Below, in pieces: positions 1-8,690 of a stretch of DNA of 64,000 nucleotides. The notes beneath the pieces are model-generated. The model saw nothing but the letters and a program-made list of their open reading frames with translations. It ran no database searches and was not told the origin of the DNA. The position numbers were made by a program, and so were the translations under genes. Within the stretch, counting starts at the first letter, position 1. Every line of letters starts with the position of its first letter. Source of the stretch: Bacteroidales bacterium (GTDB taxonomy: Bacteria > Bacteroidota > Bacteroidia > Bacteroidales > Muribaculaceae); the NCBI GenBank assembly GCA_004557385.1, contig SFEA01000008.1:1-64000 (forward strand), in the 5' to 3' direction.

Positions 1-94
1 CGCGATGGACACCCTTGCTCTTGGCTATACAATTCCCGCTATTAGGGCTTGCTCGGGACTTTCACCCGTTAGACAATGCTCATGCCGAGCGTAC
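1..94 (-). mobile_element. probable 5' end of a group II intron (partial, runs off the left edge)
   Basis: Read on the minus strand, the segment begins GTACGCTCGGCATGAGC and contains ACGGGTGAAAGTCCCGAG and AAGGGTGTCCATCGCG. From memory these resemble the start and domain I of group II introns common in gut bacteria, whose 5' ends read GTGCGCCCGGCATG or similar. No coding part (reverse transcriptase/maturase) is inside the window. It starts 4 nt after a terminator-like hairpin, the kind of site used by class C group II introns. The assignment rests on remembered consensus only; it could be another intergenic repeat. Confidence 0.45.
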
Positions 95-98
95 TGCA

Positions 99-138
99 AC
101 GAGCCGCTGTTACCGTAATAACGATAGCAACGGCTCGT
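99..138 (-). terminator. hairpin downstream of the first ATPase gene
   Basis: Arms ACGAGCCG (99-106) and CGGCTCGT (131-138) pair perfectly, and the inner part pairs partially. It lies about 70 nt after the stop of the ATPase gene on the minus strand, so it is placed as a terminator, but there is no T-run. Its sequence resembles the hairpin at 1511-1547 on the other side of the same gene. Confidence 0.4.
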
Positions 139-210
139 GGATGTATTATGAGAATGAAACCTTATTATAAATACAATTTATTACCACTTGATATTCGGCG
201 TCATGAATAT

Positions 211-1359
211 TTATTCGGCGCGCCAATGATTTTGCATCAATTGCCGCCTAAGCCACATCTGCAACACCGGATCCTGAATTGTAACCCGACCTTTTTCTAC
301 TTCAATTAGTTCTTTCTTTACTAACGCACGCTTAATAATGCTCACGTTAGCCGACGAACCAAGTTCGTATTTCTGCAATATCATTTGCGAAGTGAACTCA
401 CTTCGCACTCCATCTATTACAGCACGCAAAAAATTCATTTGATAAGTAGAAAGGTTTTCTGTTTGCTTCTCGAATAACGGCGTGTTTTGGTCGATAATAT
501 CTTCGTATGCCATTTCTAAATCTTGTGGTGTAGCCACCTTATCAGTATGAACCCACACCAACCATGCCAAATGCTGCACATACGAAGAATGGTTGTCAAC
601 CAATTTGCAAATTCTCTCTGCTAACTCTCTATCAATCACCTTTCCAGTTGCCTCAAAGCGTCCGCAAATATAGTTAACCCAATCAGCAGCGTTAATTTTT
701 TGCAGATACATAACATCACCAAATTTATAAAAAGGCAAACTCTTTTTTTCAAACAACTCGTTCATTAAATGTTTTTTGCTGCCAAATAAGCAATACGATG
801 TATGCTCCTGCAACTGCCAAACAGTGCGTAGTCTTTTTTGGAATGTTTTTGAATCATCAAACTCCGCGATTTGTTGAAACTCATCGATGCAAACCACAAT
901 GCTATAACCTTTCTTTTGGGCAATCTTTTCAGGCAACTGCAATATCTCATCAACATCGTCACTTTTAGGATTCATTTCAAGTGAGACAGAGAAATCGGTC
1001 ATCGGGTCGGGCCCGAAAGAAAACTTTGGGCTAATGCGAGAAAGAAATAGCCTTGCGTTCTCAAGCCATTCATCTAATTTAGAGGATGTTTGTTTAAGCA
1101 CCGCCGATGCAAAAGTATCATAAAAATCTCTATCACTACGGCATGAAAACACATCGACATAGACCACCTTAATATTATCGGATTGTGCTAAACTACAAAC
1201 TTTTTTCACCAAAGATGTTTTGCCCCAACGTCGAGGAGAAATCAATATTGTATTCACTCCATAGCGAAAATTCATTAGCAACCTTTCAGTTTCTTTCACA
1301 CGGTCGGTGAAATTATCGCCCGAAGTTGCAACGCCAAATATAAACGGTTTATTCTCCAT
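211..1359 (-). CDS. AAA ATPase with C-terminal winged-helix domain (archaeal-type ATPase family)
   Basis: This 382-aa protein is a stand-alone P-loop ATPase of the type abundant in Bacteroidales. Walker A is SPRRWGKTSL at residues 41-50 and Walker B is IVVCIDE around 154-160. The last 75 residues look like a winged helix, which in this family is thought to bind DNA. Its true substrate is not known. The gene stands alone: cysS upstream is in the same direction but separated by 211 bp holding a hairpin and the gene's own promoter. The -7 box TATATTTG (1389-1396) lies 30 nt before the start, with A/T-rich repeats just upstream that could be an operator for the protein itself (inference). The gene is visibly more A+T-rich than cysS, which fits acquisition by transfer. 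Confidence 0.8.
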   Translation of the reverse strand: MENKPFIFGVATSGDNFTDRVKETERLLMNFRYGVNTILISPRRWGKTSLVKKVCSLAQSDNIKVVYVDVFSCRSDRDFYDTFASAVLKQTSSKLDEWLENARLFLSRISPKFSFGPDPMTDFSVSLEMNPKSDDVDEILQLPEKIAQKKGYSIVVCIDEFQQIAEFDDSKTFQKRLRTVWQLQEHTSYCLFGSKKHLMNELFEKKSLPFYKFGDVMYLQKINAADWVNYICGRFEATGKVIDRELAERICKLVDNHSSYVQHLAWLVWVHTDKVATPQDLEMAYEDIIDQNTPLFEKQTENLSTYQMNFLRAVIDGVRSEFTSQMILQKYELGSSANVSIIKRALVKKELIEVEKGRVTIQDPVLQMWLRRQLMQNHWRAE

Positions 1360-1388
1360 ATCTATTTATATTCAATTGATTACTGATG

Positions 1389-1396
1389 CAAATATA
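1389..1396 (-). promoter_or_regulatory. -7 box TATATTTG of the first ATPase gene
   Basis: The box matches the Bacteroidetes TAnnTTTG element and sits 30 nt upstream of the ATG. The same box, TATATTTGCA, precedes the second ATPase at 12638-12645. Confidence 0.55.
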
Positions 1397-1443
1397 AGTA
1401 ATAAATTTATTAGTAACAAGTTTATTAGTAATAAAGTTATTAC
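1397..1443. repeat. A/T-rich iterated palindromic repeats upstream of the ATPase
   Basis: TTATTAGTAA occurs twice, at 1407-1416 and 1422-1431, spaced 15 bp. It is flanked by inverted copies of the same motif (AGTAATAAA from 1398; GTTATTAC ending 1443). The array abuts the -7 box and covers the place of the -33 element, as an operator would. Confidence 0.5.
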
Positions 1444-1510
1444 ATCGATTGCAGGATGGTGTTAGGCAGGGCGAAAACACAAATCGCAAATGGCGAGTTG
1501 GCTATATGCA

Positions 1511-1547
1511 ACAAGCCGCTGCTATCGACAAGATAACAGCGGCTTGT
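1511..1547 (-). terminator. hairpin downstream of cysS
   Basis: A perfect 11-bp stem pairs ACAAGCCGCTG (1511-1521) with CAGCGGCTTGT (1537-1547). It lies 24 nt after the cysS stop on the minus strand. There is no clean T-run, so termination efficiency is uncertain. Confidence 0.5.
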
Positions 1548-1570
1548 GTATGTAATATGAGTGGAATGTA

Positions 1571-3049
1571 TTATTTCACCTTCCATTCAAAGCCATCCTT
1601 GGTGTCCTTCACGTCGAAACCGATTTCGTTCATACGGTTGCGAATGAGGTCGCTGGTAGCCCAGTCCTTATTAGCTTTGGCTTGCTTGCGGATGTTCAGC
1701 AGCAGGTCTACGGCTTCCTCGTAAGGCTTGAGGTCGACACCGCCCTGAGTTTCGGTTTCGCTCACCACGCCAAGCACGTCGAAGAGGAATGTTTGGAACA
1801 ATGATTTCAGTTCGTCGATGTCGGCTTGCGAGAGAGTGGCTTTGCCGTCGTTAGCCGAGTTGATGATTCGGCAAGCATCGAAGAGCGTTGCAATCACCGT
1901 AGGGGTGTTGAGGTCGTCGTTCATCGCCTCGTAGCAACGAGCTCGCAAGTCGCTGACGTCGACGCTCGAGTTATCTGAAGCCTTGAGAGCCGACAAGCGG
2001 CGCCATCCGTCCATCATGCGTTCATAAGCCTTTTCGGCAGCCTGCAGCGCTTCGTTCGAGAAGTCGACGGTGCCGCGATAGTGAGCTTGAAGGATGAAGA
2101 AGCGTATGGTCATTGGCTTGTAAGCCTGCTCGAGTTTGTCGTGGTTGCCAGTGAAGAATTGTTCGAGGGTGATGAAGTTGCCCAATGATTTGCCCATCTT
2201 CTGACCGTTGATAGTAATCATGTTGTTGTGCATCCAATAGTGCACGGCATCGTGACCGCAGCAAGCCACAGATTGGGCAATTTCGCATTCGTGGTGCGGG
2301 AACATCAAGTCCATGCCGCCGCCGTGAATGTCGAATTCCTCGCCAAGATATTTCGTGCCCATGGTTGAACATTCCAAGTGCCAACCCGGGAAACCAACGC
2401 TCCACGGCGAAGGCCAGCGCATGATGTGCTCCGGCGAAGCCTTTTTCCAAAGGGCGAAGTCGGCGGGATTGTGCTTTTCGCTTTGTCCATCGAGTTCGCG
2501 CGTGGTGCTGAGCAATTCCTCCACGTTTCGGCCCGAGAGCTTGCCGTAGCGGTGGTCGCGGTTATATTTAGGCACGTCGAAGTATACGTTGCCGTCGCTG
2601 ATGTAGGCGTAACCCGAGTCGAGAATTTTCTTCACATATTCAATCTGCTCGATGATGTGTCCGCTGGCGTGCGGTTCAATGCTTGGCGGCAGCACATTGA
2701 GGGCTTCCATAGCCTTGTGGTAGCGCAGCAGATAGAATTGCACCACCTCCATAGGTTCGAGTTCCTCAAGGCGAGCCTTCTTTGCAATCTTGTCCTCGCC
2801 ATCGTCGGCATCGTGCTCAAGGTGTCCAACATCGGTGATGTTGCGCACGTAGCGCACCTTATAGCCCAGATGAGTGAGATAGCGGAAAAGCACGTCGAAA
2901 GTGATGGCAGGACGAGCGTGTCCCAGATGCGGGTCGCCATAGACCGTAGGACCGCAAACATACATGCCCACGCGTCCGGGGTGAATGGGCTTGAACGCCA
3001 TCTTGGTGCGCGTGAGGGTATTGTAAATCAAGAGTGTATTGTCAGTCAT
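1571..3049 (-). CDS. cysS: cysteinyl-tRNA synthetase
   Basis: This cytoplasmic class I synthetase joins cysteine to tRNA-Cys using ATP. The protein is 492 aa, a usual length. The HIGH-type motif is HLGH at residues 41-44, preceded by C32 of the zinc site (YVCGPTVYG). The zinc/binding region CSTMGTKYLG followed by DIHGGGMDLMFPHHECE is present, and the KMSKS loop reads KMGKSLGNF. It is the last of four closely spaced minus-strand genes (lolD-like, NigD-like, DUF3467, cysS; gaps 30, 48 and 56 bp), so a common transcript is possible. Nothing looks broken. Confidence 0.97.
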   Translation of the reverse strand: MTDNTLLIYNTLTRTKMAFKPIHPGRVGMYVCGPTVYGDPHLGHARPAITFDVLFRYLTHLGYKVRYVRNITDVGHLEHDADDGEDKIAKKARLEELEPMEVVQFYLLRYHKAMEALNVLPPSIEPHASGHIIEQIEYVKKILDSGYAYISDGNVYFDVPKYNRDHRYGKLSGRNVEELLSTTRELDGQSEKHNPADFALWKKASPEHIMRWPSPWSVGFPGWHLECSTMGTKYLGEEFDIHGGGMDLMFPHHECEIAQSVACCGHDAVHYWMHNNMITINGQKMGKSLGNFITLEQFFTGNHDKLEQAYKPMTIRFFILQAHYRGTVDFSNEALQAAEKAYERMMDGWRRLSALKASDNSSVDVSDLRARCYEAMNDDLNTPTVIATLFDACRIINSANDGKATLSQADIDELKSLFQTFLFDVLGVVSETETQGGVDLKPYEEAVDLLLNIRKQAKANKDWATSDLIRNRMNEIGFDVKDTKDGFEWKVK

Positions 3050-3105
3050 TTTTTATTGATTTTTTTAATGTTAGGGATGTGTGATTAAGGTGAAAGCGGG
3101 CAAAA

Positions 3106-3417
3106 TCAAGCCTTTCCGTTCGGACCGAGGAAAGTGATTTTTTCGTCAACCATGTTTATGGGTTTTCGCATAGTGATTTCGCCGAAAGTGCTTTCGTATT
3201 TATGCACATTCTCCTGCAAAGCAAACAGCAGTTGCTTGGCATTTTCGGGAGTCATGATGATGCGGCTTTGCACCTTTGCCTGCGGCGTGTTAGGCGCCAT
3301 GCAAATCATATCGATGAAAAACTCGTTTGCACTGTGAGCAATGATGGCAAGGTTGGCATATTTGCCTTGTGCCACCTCGGGAGTGAGTTCAATCTTAATT
3401 TCTTTCTTTTCGTTCAT
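3106..3417 (-). CDS. DUF3467 family protein
   Basis: A small cytoplasmic protein of 103 aa with no signal peptide. It matches the pattern of the Bacteroidetes DUF3467 family: a charged N-terminus (NEKKEIKIELTPEVAQGKYA), then ANLAIIAHSANEFFIDMI, a central RIIMTPENAKQLLFALQENV helix and a short tail. The function is unknown. In many Bacteroidales it lies near RNA polymerase or housekeeping genes; here it is between cysS and a NigD-like lipoprotein. It is compact, one domain only. Confidence 0.8.
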   Translation of the reverse strand: MNEKKEIKIELTPEVAQGKYANLAIIAHSANEFFIDMICMAPNTPQAKVQSRIIMTPENAKQLLFALQENVHKYESTFGEITMRKPINMVDEKITFLGPNGKA

Positions 3418-3465
3418 AACCTATCTTGTTAGTCTGTTGTTCAATGTTAGTTTAAGAAAAATCGG

Positions 3466-4143
3466 CTACTGTTTGCCGAAACAATATGTTTTTGTGTCCG
3501 GAAAGACGTTATCGTTGATGTGCACCCTGAGGGCGCAACACGATTGCTTTTTCCATGCTCCGCCCACGTAGAACGAGGCGTAGGTTTGACGCCAGAAATA
3601 CTTAGTGGCGCCAAAGGTGTTGTGCACGAGGTAGCAGTCGACGGTGTCGCTGTTCCAAGTGGCTTTGTCCATGAGCAGATAGAACCAGCGCGGCGAGCCG
3701 GTGTATTCCACCTCGGCGTGCAGGTTGATGTAGTTTCCGGTGCGCCACACGCTTGAGAGGCGAATTGCTTCGCGCGAAATGGTGTCGATGCGCTGCTTGT
3801 CGGCATAGCGCAGCGTGTCGGAGAAGATTGCCGACACTCCGTTGATAATCACATCTTGCTTGGCACCCTTAGCCTCGGCAGGCACAAAATAGTTGAGCAG
3901 CACGCGTTGCCCGGCTTTGATTTTTGGATTTTCGCTCATGCGTCCCACATAGGTGATTTCGGGCGCATCGAGGCGCGGAATGAACGTGAACTGTGCCACA
4001 CCGTCGGAAAAACCATCGTAGGTCACCACATCGTAGCGGAAATTGTCCTGCTTCTCGTCGGAGGGCTCGTTGTCGTCGCTGCACGCCACCAGCACAGTGG
4101 CAAGCAACGCAACCAGCAGCAATATGTCGAACAATCTCTTCAT
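3466..4143 (-). CDS. NigD-like lipoprotein
   Basis: A 225-aa predicted lipoprotein. The N-terminus MKRLFDILLLVALLATVLVAC is a lipoprotein signal with the lipobox ending at C21, followed by an acidic SDDNEPSDE linker typical of surface-exposed Bacteroidetes lipoproteins. The body has the NigD-like layout: an OB-like N-terminal half with KAGQRVLLNYFVPAE, then AIRLSSVWRTGNYINLHAEVEY and a C-terminal beta-rich half. NigD was named from a bacteriocin operon in Prevotella, but most members have no known role. The start codon is 30 bp after the stop of the lolD-like gene, so both are probably cotranscribed. Confidence 0.75.
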   Translation of the reverse strand: MKRLFDILLLVALLATVLVACSDDNEPSDEKQDNFRYDVVTYDGFSDGVAQFTFIPRLDAPEITYVGRMSENPKIKAGQRVLLNYFVPAEAKGAKQDVIINGVSAIFSDTLRYADKQRIDTISREAIRLSSVWRTGNYINLHAEVEYTGSPRWFYLLMDKATWNSDTVDCYLVHNTFGATKYFWRQTYASFYVGGAWKKQSCCALRVHINDNVFPDTKTYCFGKQ

Positions 4144-4173
4144 ATACGGGATGTGATAGTTATTAATTATAAT

Positions 4174-4848
4174 TCAAATGACGCTGTTCTTTGTAAAATT
4201 TTCAATGGCGCCGTCGCGCATGTGCAGCACGCGGTCGGCTTGCTGAGCCAACTGCTCGTCGTGAGTGACAATCACAAACGTCTGATTCATCTCGCTGCGC
4301 AGACGGAAGAACAGGTCGTGCAATTCGCGCTTGTTTTGCGAGTCGAGGCTGCCCGAAGGCTCGTCGGCAAGAATCACGCTCGGATTGTTGATGAGCGCCC
4401 GTGCCACCGCCACGCGTTGGCTCTCGCCGCCCGACAACTGCGCCGGCTTGTGATTGATGCGTTCGCTCAAACCCATATACTGCAGCAGCTCGCCGGCACG
4501 CTTGTATGCCTCGCTCTGCTTGGTGCCGCCCAGCAATGCCGGCATGGCAACATTTTCGAGCGCCGTGAACTCGGGCAACAGCTGATGGAACTGAAACACA
4601 AAGCCGATGTTGCGATTGCGGAAGTGCGCCAACTCGCGGCCCTTTAGCTTGAGCACATCGGTGCCGTTGAAGATGATTGAGCCGCTGTCGGGCCTGTCGA
4701 GGGTGCCTATTATCTGCAGCAAGGTGGTCTTGCCGGCTCCACTCGGACCCACTATCGACACCACCTCGCCTTGGTGTATGTCGACGCACACATCGCGCAG
4801 CACCTGCAGCGAACCGTAACTCTTGTTTATGTTTTCAATTTCAATCAT
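4174..4848 (-). CDS. lolD: LolD-like ABC transporter ATP-binding protein
   Basis: A 224-aa ABC ATPase of the MacB/LolD type, which powers an inner-membrane permease (in the Lol system, extraction of lipoproteins from the inner membrane). Walker A is VGPSGAGKTTLL near residue 34, the signature is LSGGESQRVA, Walker B is VILADEPSGSLD and the H-loop is FVIVTHDEQ. The NKRELHDLFFRLR insertion and size fit LolD. No permease gene is adjacent; the next downstream gene is a NigD-like lipoprotein. A MacB-like role cannot be excluded. Confidence 0.85.
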   Translation of the reverse strand: MIEIENINKSYGSLQVLRDVCVDIHQGEVVSIVGPSGAGKTTLLQIIGTLDRPDSGSIIFNGTDVLKLKGRELAHFRNRNIGFVFQFHQLLPEFTALENVAMPALLGGTKQSEAYKRAGELLQYMGLSERINHKPAQLSGGESQRVAVARALINNPSVILADEPSGSLDSQNKRELHDLFFRLRSEMNQTFVIVTHDEQLAQQADRVLHMRDGAIENFTKNSVI

Positions 4849-4992
4849 TATGTTGCTTTATTCACATCTTTTATAATGTTATGCTCACACCTGTGCACCT
4901 CCACGCAAACACTTTGCCCGAAAGGATTTATTTAGGCTCAAAGCACAACTGCGAAGTTACAACAAATCTGCAAAATAGGCAATAATTGCCTT

Positions 4993-6048
4993 TTATATCT
5001 GGTTCAAGCCCTTGCGATGCTTCATCAGGTCCTGCGCATGCTTGAAGTCGTTTGGCGAACCAATGTCAATCCATGTGCCTTCGATTGGAAAATGCGTCAC
5101 CTTGCCGCCTTTCTTAATCATGGCATCCATGAAGTGGGTGGCGTCGAAGTATTCGCCACGCGGAATGATGTCGAGCCATCGGCGCTTAATGAGGTAGATG
5201 CCGGCGTTGGCATAGTAGTTATAGGTGGGCTTTTCCTCCACATCGAGAATGCGGTTGCCCTCGAGCACAAAGATGCCGTATGGCACACTCACCATGTATG
5301 GCACGCTTGCCACTGTCATGTCGGCATCGTCGTCGACGTGCGCCATATAGAAATCTTCGAAACAGATGCTGGTGAGCAAGTCGCTGTTCATCAGCAGTAT
5401 TGTGTCGTTGTGAAACTTCTCAATGAGCGTGAGGCTGCCTATGGTGCCCATTCGATAAGGCTCCTTAACGCAATTCACTTTCACTCCAGCCACCGGCTGC
5501 GCAAAATGTTCCTCGAGTTTTTCGGCGAGATAGTTGGTGGTGACCGAAATATGGTTTATGCCGTTTCGCGCCAAAGCCTCGATGTTATAGTCGATAATGC
5601 AGCGGTCGCCCACCTTTAGCAACGGCTTTGGAGTGTCGAGCGTGAGCGGACGCAGGCGTTCGCCCTTGCCACCAGCCATCAGCACGGCATCGATGGGCAA
5701 AAGTGAATGCAACTGATTGAAATCGTAGATGTTAACAATCTTTCCCGAGCCGTCGACGTGCGGCACCAGCGTGATGCGTTTGCTGCGCAGGCGCTTCACG
5801 TCAGCCACATTCACCGTGTCGCCACGAAATGCCACACAGGGGCGATGCATAATCGAGTCGACAGGGTCGCTGAGTTGATGTCCGCCAATGAGGCTGCGGC
5901 GAATATCACCGTCGGTTAGCGAACCCAGCAATGCCCCCTCGGCATCACACACAAACAGCGTCATGGCTGTACCCGGCAGATTGTTGAGCTGCCGCAGCGC
6001 TTCGAGCACCGTGCTGCGATTGTCAATTGTATAGTTTTTTATATTCAT
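4993..6048 (-). CDS. CBS-domain nucleotidyltransferase (sugar-nucleotide synthesis)
   Basis: A 351-aa cytoplasmic enzyme with two parts. Residues 1-120 hold a pair of CBS motifs (SVLEALRQLN, GSLTDGDIRRSL, RPCVAFRGDTVNVADV). Residues 121-350 form a GT-A type nucleotidyltransferase with the signature DAVLMAGGKGERLRPLT and TPKPLLKVGD, a metal-binding DLLTS region and GTWIDIGSP near the end. Such enzymes activate a sugar or aminosugar phosphate for capsule, LPS or glycosylation pathways; the sugar cannot be told from sequence. It stands alone, without a polysaccharide cluster. Confidence 0.88.
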   Translation of the reverse strand: MNIKNYTIDNRSTVLEALRQLNNLPGTAMTLFVCDAEGALLGSLTDGDIRRSLIGGHQLSDPVDSIMHRPCVAFRGDTVNVADVKRLRSKRITLVPHVDGSGKIVNIYDFNQLHSLLPIDAVLMAGGKGERLRPLTLDTPKPLLKVGDRCIIDYNIEALARNGINHISVTTNYLAEKLEEHFAQPVAGVKVNCVKEPYRMGTIGSLTLIEKFHNDTILLMNSDLLTSICFEDFYMAHVDDDADMTVASVPYMVSVPYGIFVLEGNRILDVEEKPTYNYYANAGIYLIKRRWLDIIPRGEYFDATHFMDAMIKKGGKVTHFPIEGTWIDIGSPNDFKHAQDLMKHRKGLNQI

Positions 6049-6208
6049 ATTTATTTGTTAATCTTGTTTATGGGCAGCAAACTTTTCACTGCCAAACACT
6101 CACTACAAAATTAATTGTTTTTTGCCGTTGTATGTGCCATTTTGCCTAAAAACAATAAAAATATAGCATTTTAAAGCGAATTAATCGTCGAAATCGGCTT
6201 TTCTTCAT

Positions 6209-6216
6209 TATCTTTG
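6209..6216 (+). promoter_or_regulatory. -7 box TATCTTTG of the NigD-like gene
   Basis: Matches TAnnTTTG, 54 nt before the start of the NigD-like gene. No clear -33 TTTG is seen at the expected distance. Confidence 0.5.
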
Positions 6217-6269
6217 CAAACGAAATATAACAGCAGATACATCATAAAAAACATAATAAAAAAACAAAC

Positions 6270-6992
6270 ATGAAATTAATTAAAAATCATCTAATTGCGT
6301 TATTGGCAATCTTTTCACTTGCCTTTGTAAACACATCTTGCTTCAACGACGACGGCGATGACAAGAATCCTCAGTATTTCGTTGAATTTGTAACAGTAAA
6401 TGCATCGAGCGACGGCATGGGCTGGTTTGAAAACGCCGGAGCAAAGTATTATCCTGCAGGTCTGCCTGCCTCTATCGAATTGTCGAAATACATAGGTAAT
6501 CGTGCCTATATCACCTATAGCTTATCCGACAAGACAATGCCCGGATTCGACAAGGTAATCAGTCTGGCAGCACTCAACATTGCCATCACCGAGTTTGGCG
6601 TGCAGTACGTTTCGACACAAGAAGAATACGACGCCCTTGGCAAAGAGCCAATCTCGTTGGAAAAGAACAACACTCACCTCGACAGCAACTGGCTCGACTT
6701 GATTGTATCGTATTTCTACGACAAGGAAGTTGGCACCACATTCTCGCTGGTGGCTCCTGATGCAAGCCTCCTGCCTGAAGGCTTTGTAATTCCTGATGGA
6801 TACATCTACATGGAACTTCACATGAAAGCCGAAAAAGAATATTTGAAAGTCAACCGCGTGGAATCGCTGGTTTCGTTCAAGCTTGACGACGCTCACAATC
6901 CTGATATTCAAGGATATAAGGGTATCTATCTGAAAATTGACAACGGTTCGCTCAACCCAATTTATCTAACAATCGACAAAGTGACCAACTAA
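6270..6992 (+). CDS. NigD-like protein, probable lipoprotein
   Basis: The 240-aa product starts MKLIKNHLIALLAIFSLAFV and reaches a lipobox-like NTSC at C24, followed by an acidic FNDDGDDKNP linker. The remainder is beta-rich with the NigD-like arrangement (ELSKYIGNRAYITYSLSDK, later GYIYMELHMKAEKEYLKVNRVESLVSFKL). It is only distantly similar to the NigD-like protein at 3466-4143. A -7 promoter box lies 54 nt upstream and a strong terminator follows, so it is monocistronic. The function is unknown; it is presumably anchored in the outer membrane. Confidence 0.7.
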   Translation: MKLIKNHLIALLAIFSLAFVNTSCFNDDGDDKNPQYFVEFVTVNASSDGMGWFENAGAKYYPAGLPASIELSKYIGNRAYITYSLSDKTMPGFDKVISLAALNIAITEFGVQYVSTQEEYDALGKEPISLEKNNTHLDSNWLDLIVSYFYDKEVGTTFSLVAPDASLLPEGFVIPDGYIYMELHMKAEKEYLKVNRVESLVSFKLDDAHNPDIQGYKGIYLKIDNGSLNPIYLTIDKVTN

Positions 6993-7033
6993 AAAACCCG
7001 AACCTGCCAACAATCAGGACACAAAAATATCCC

Positions 7034-7085
7034 AAACGAGGCGCCCGGCAACTAAAAGCAGCATAACGGGTGCCTCGTTTGTTTT
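7034..7085 (+). terminator. Rho-independent terminator after the NigD-like gene
   Basis: A near-perfect 14-bp stem pairs AAACGAGGCGCCCG (7034-7047) with CGGGTGCCTCGTTT (7067-7080, one G-T wobble) and is followed by GTTTT. Confidence 0.8.
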
Positions 7086-7169
7086 GGCGAGTGGGCGGCC
7101 TGCGGCAGCAACATGAGCAGCAACGCAACAATCACGGTGAATTATTACCGCTGAAAGATGAAAAGTTGG

Positions 7170-7177
7170 TAACTTTG
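7170..7177 (+). promoter_or_regulatory. -7 box TAACTTTG of the MATE gene
   Basis: Matches TAnnTTTG exactly and lies 50 nt upstream of the MATE start; no good -33 box is seen. Confidence 0.5.
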
Positions 7178-7227
7178 CAGAGAAAAAGATTGTTTTAAGA
7201 ATTAATTATTGAAAAAAAGCAAACACT

Positions 7228-8580
7228 ATGACAGATACACAAGGAGCAACAGCCTTAGGCACAGCACCGGTGGGCAAATTGCTATGGCAATATGCAGTGC
7301 CTGCAATCATAGCCATGACAGCCAGCTCGCTGTACAACATGGTAGATAGTGTGTTCATCGGACAAGGAGTGGGACCACTTGCCATATCGGGCTTGGCAAT
7401 CACATTTCCGCTGATGAATATTTCCACCGCGTTCGGCACGCTGGTGGGACTTGGCTGCGCCACGTTGGTGTCGGTGCGACTCGGGCAAAAGGACTACGAC
7501 TCGGCATTCAAGGTGCTTGGCAACTGCGTGACAATGAACGTGTTGCTTGGCACCATCCTCACCATAGTGGCTCTGATATACCTCGACCCCATACTCCGGT
7601 TTTTCGGCGGCAGCGACGCCACAATAGGCTACGCTCACGAATATATGGAAGTGATAATTCTCGGCAACATCATCACCCACCTGTATATGGGGCTCAACGC
7701 CATGATTCGCTCAGCCGGACACCCCAAGCAGGCAATGTATGCCACAATAGCCACCGTGGTGATTAACACCATTCTCGACCCTGTGTTTATATATGGCTTG
7801 GACATGGGCATACGCGGCGCAGCAATAGCAACGGTGCTCTCGCAAACCATCTCGCTGGTGTGGGAACTGATATTCTTGAGCCGCAGTTCGGGCACTGTGC
7901 ATTTCAAACGCGGCATATTCCGCCCACAACGGCGCATTGTTGTTGACACTTTCTCCATCGGACTGGCGCCGTTTCTCATGAACATGGCGGCGTGCATGGT
8001 GGTTACGCTCATCAACCAGGGACTTGTGCACCACGGCGGCGACTTGGCTGTTGGCGCCTATGGCATTGTCAACCGTCTGGTATTTGTGATAGTGATGGTG
8101 GTGGTGGGATTCAACCAGGCAATGCAGCCTATTGCCGGATTCAACTACGGCGCCAAACAATATTCGCGCGTGCTCGAAGTGCTGAAGCGAACCATTGTGG
8201 CTGCCACAATAGTCACCACCACGGGCTTTGCCGTGTTTACGCTGTTCCCAACGCATGTGGTGCGCATCTTCACCGCCGACAGCGAACTCATTGGTCTGGC
8301 AGCGCACGGATTGCGCATCACGGTGCTGATATTTCCGTTAGTTGGCTTCCAGATGGTTACTGGCAACTTCTTTCAGAGTATTGGCAAAGCAAAAAAAGCC
8401 ATCGTGCTGTCGCTCTCGCGGCAGGTGTTGGTGCTCATTCCCTGCCTGTTCATCTTGCCCAGGTTTTTCGGCGTGGCAGGTGTGTGGTACAGCATGCCGG
8501 TGAGCGATGCGCTGTCGAGCATCTGGGCTGCCATACTGCTTGGGATGCAAATCAAGCAATTCAAAAAAGAAGGAATCTGA
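7228..8580 (+). CDS. MATE family efflux transporter
   Basis: A 450-aa inner-membrane protein of the multidrug and toxic-compound extrusion family, which exports organic cations or metabolites using a sodium or proton gradient. About 12 hydrophobic segments are seen, in two homologous halves. The N-terminal signature PVGKLLWQYAVPAIIAMTAS, then YNMVDSVFIGQGVGPLAISG, is typical of the DinF/NorM-like Bacteroidetes subgroup; the second half carries GFNQAMQPIAGFNYGAKQY. Length is usual. It appears monocistronic, with its own promoter and a repeat element beyond the stop. The substrate cannot be deduced. Confidence 0.93.
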   Translation: MTDTQGATALGTAPVGKLLWQYAVPAIIAMTASSLYNMVDSVFIGQGVGPLAISGLAITFPLMNISTAFGTLVGLGCATLVSVRLGQKDYDSAFKVLGNCVTMNVLLGTILTIVALIYLDPILRFFGGSDATIGYAHEYMEVIILGNIITHLYMGLNAMIRSAGHPKQAMYATIATVVINTILDPVFIYGLDMGIRGAAIATVLSQTISLVWELIFLSRSSGTVHFKRGIFRPQRRIVVDTFSIGLAPFLMNMAACMVVTLINQGLVHHGGDLAVGAYGIVNRLVFVIVMVVVGFNQAMQPIAGFNYGAKQYSRVLEVLKRTIVAATIVTTTGFAVFTLFPTHVVRIFTADSELIGLAAHGLRITVLIFPLVGFQMVTGNFFQSIGKAKKAIVLSLSRQVLVLIPCLFILPRFFGVAGVWYSMPVSDALSSIWAAILLGMQIKQFKKEGI

Positions 8581-8670
8581 GAGGCTGTGTCGCAATAGAT
8601 TTTCTCAAAAACAACACCCTCTTTGTCGCCTTTAGGTATAAATTAGTGCTGAGAATATGACACAACCCTC
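8581..8670. repeat. short MITE-like element with GGCTGTGTC ends
   Basis: The ends GAGGCTGTGTC and GACACAACCCTC form an imperfect inverted repeat around 90 bp of noncoding sequence. The same end motif bounds a longer element at 43190-43545, and the inner CTTTGTCGCCT string also recurs there in inverse orientation. It may double as a bidirectional terminator between the two convergent genes. Confidence 0.45.
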
Positions 8671-8690
8671 TTTGATGCTCGGCGTTCTCG

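Noticed and set aside
76..309. 77-codon plus-strand frame at the left edge
   Set aside because: It crosses the hairpin and the 3' end of the ATPase gene and has no start signal or family.
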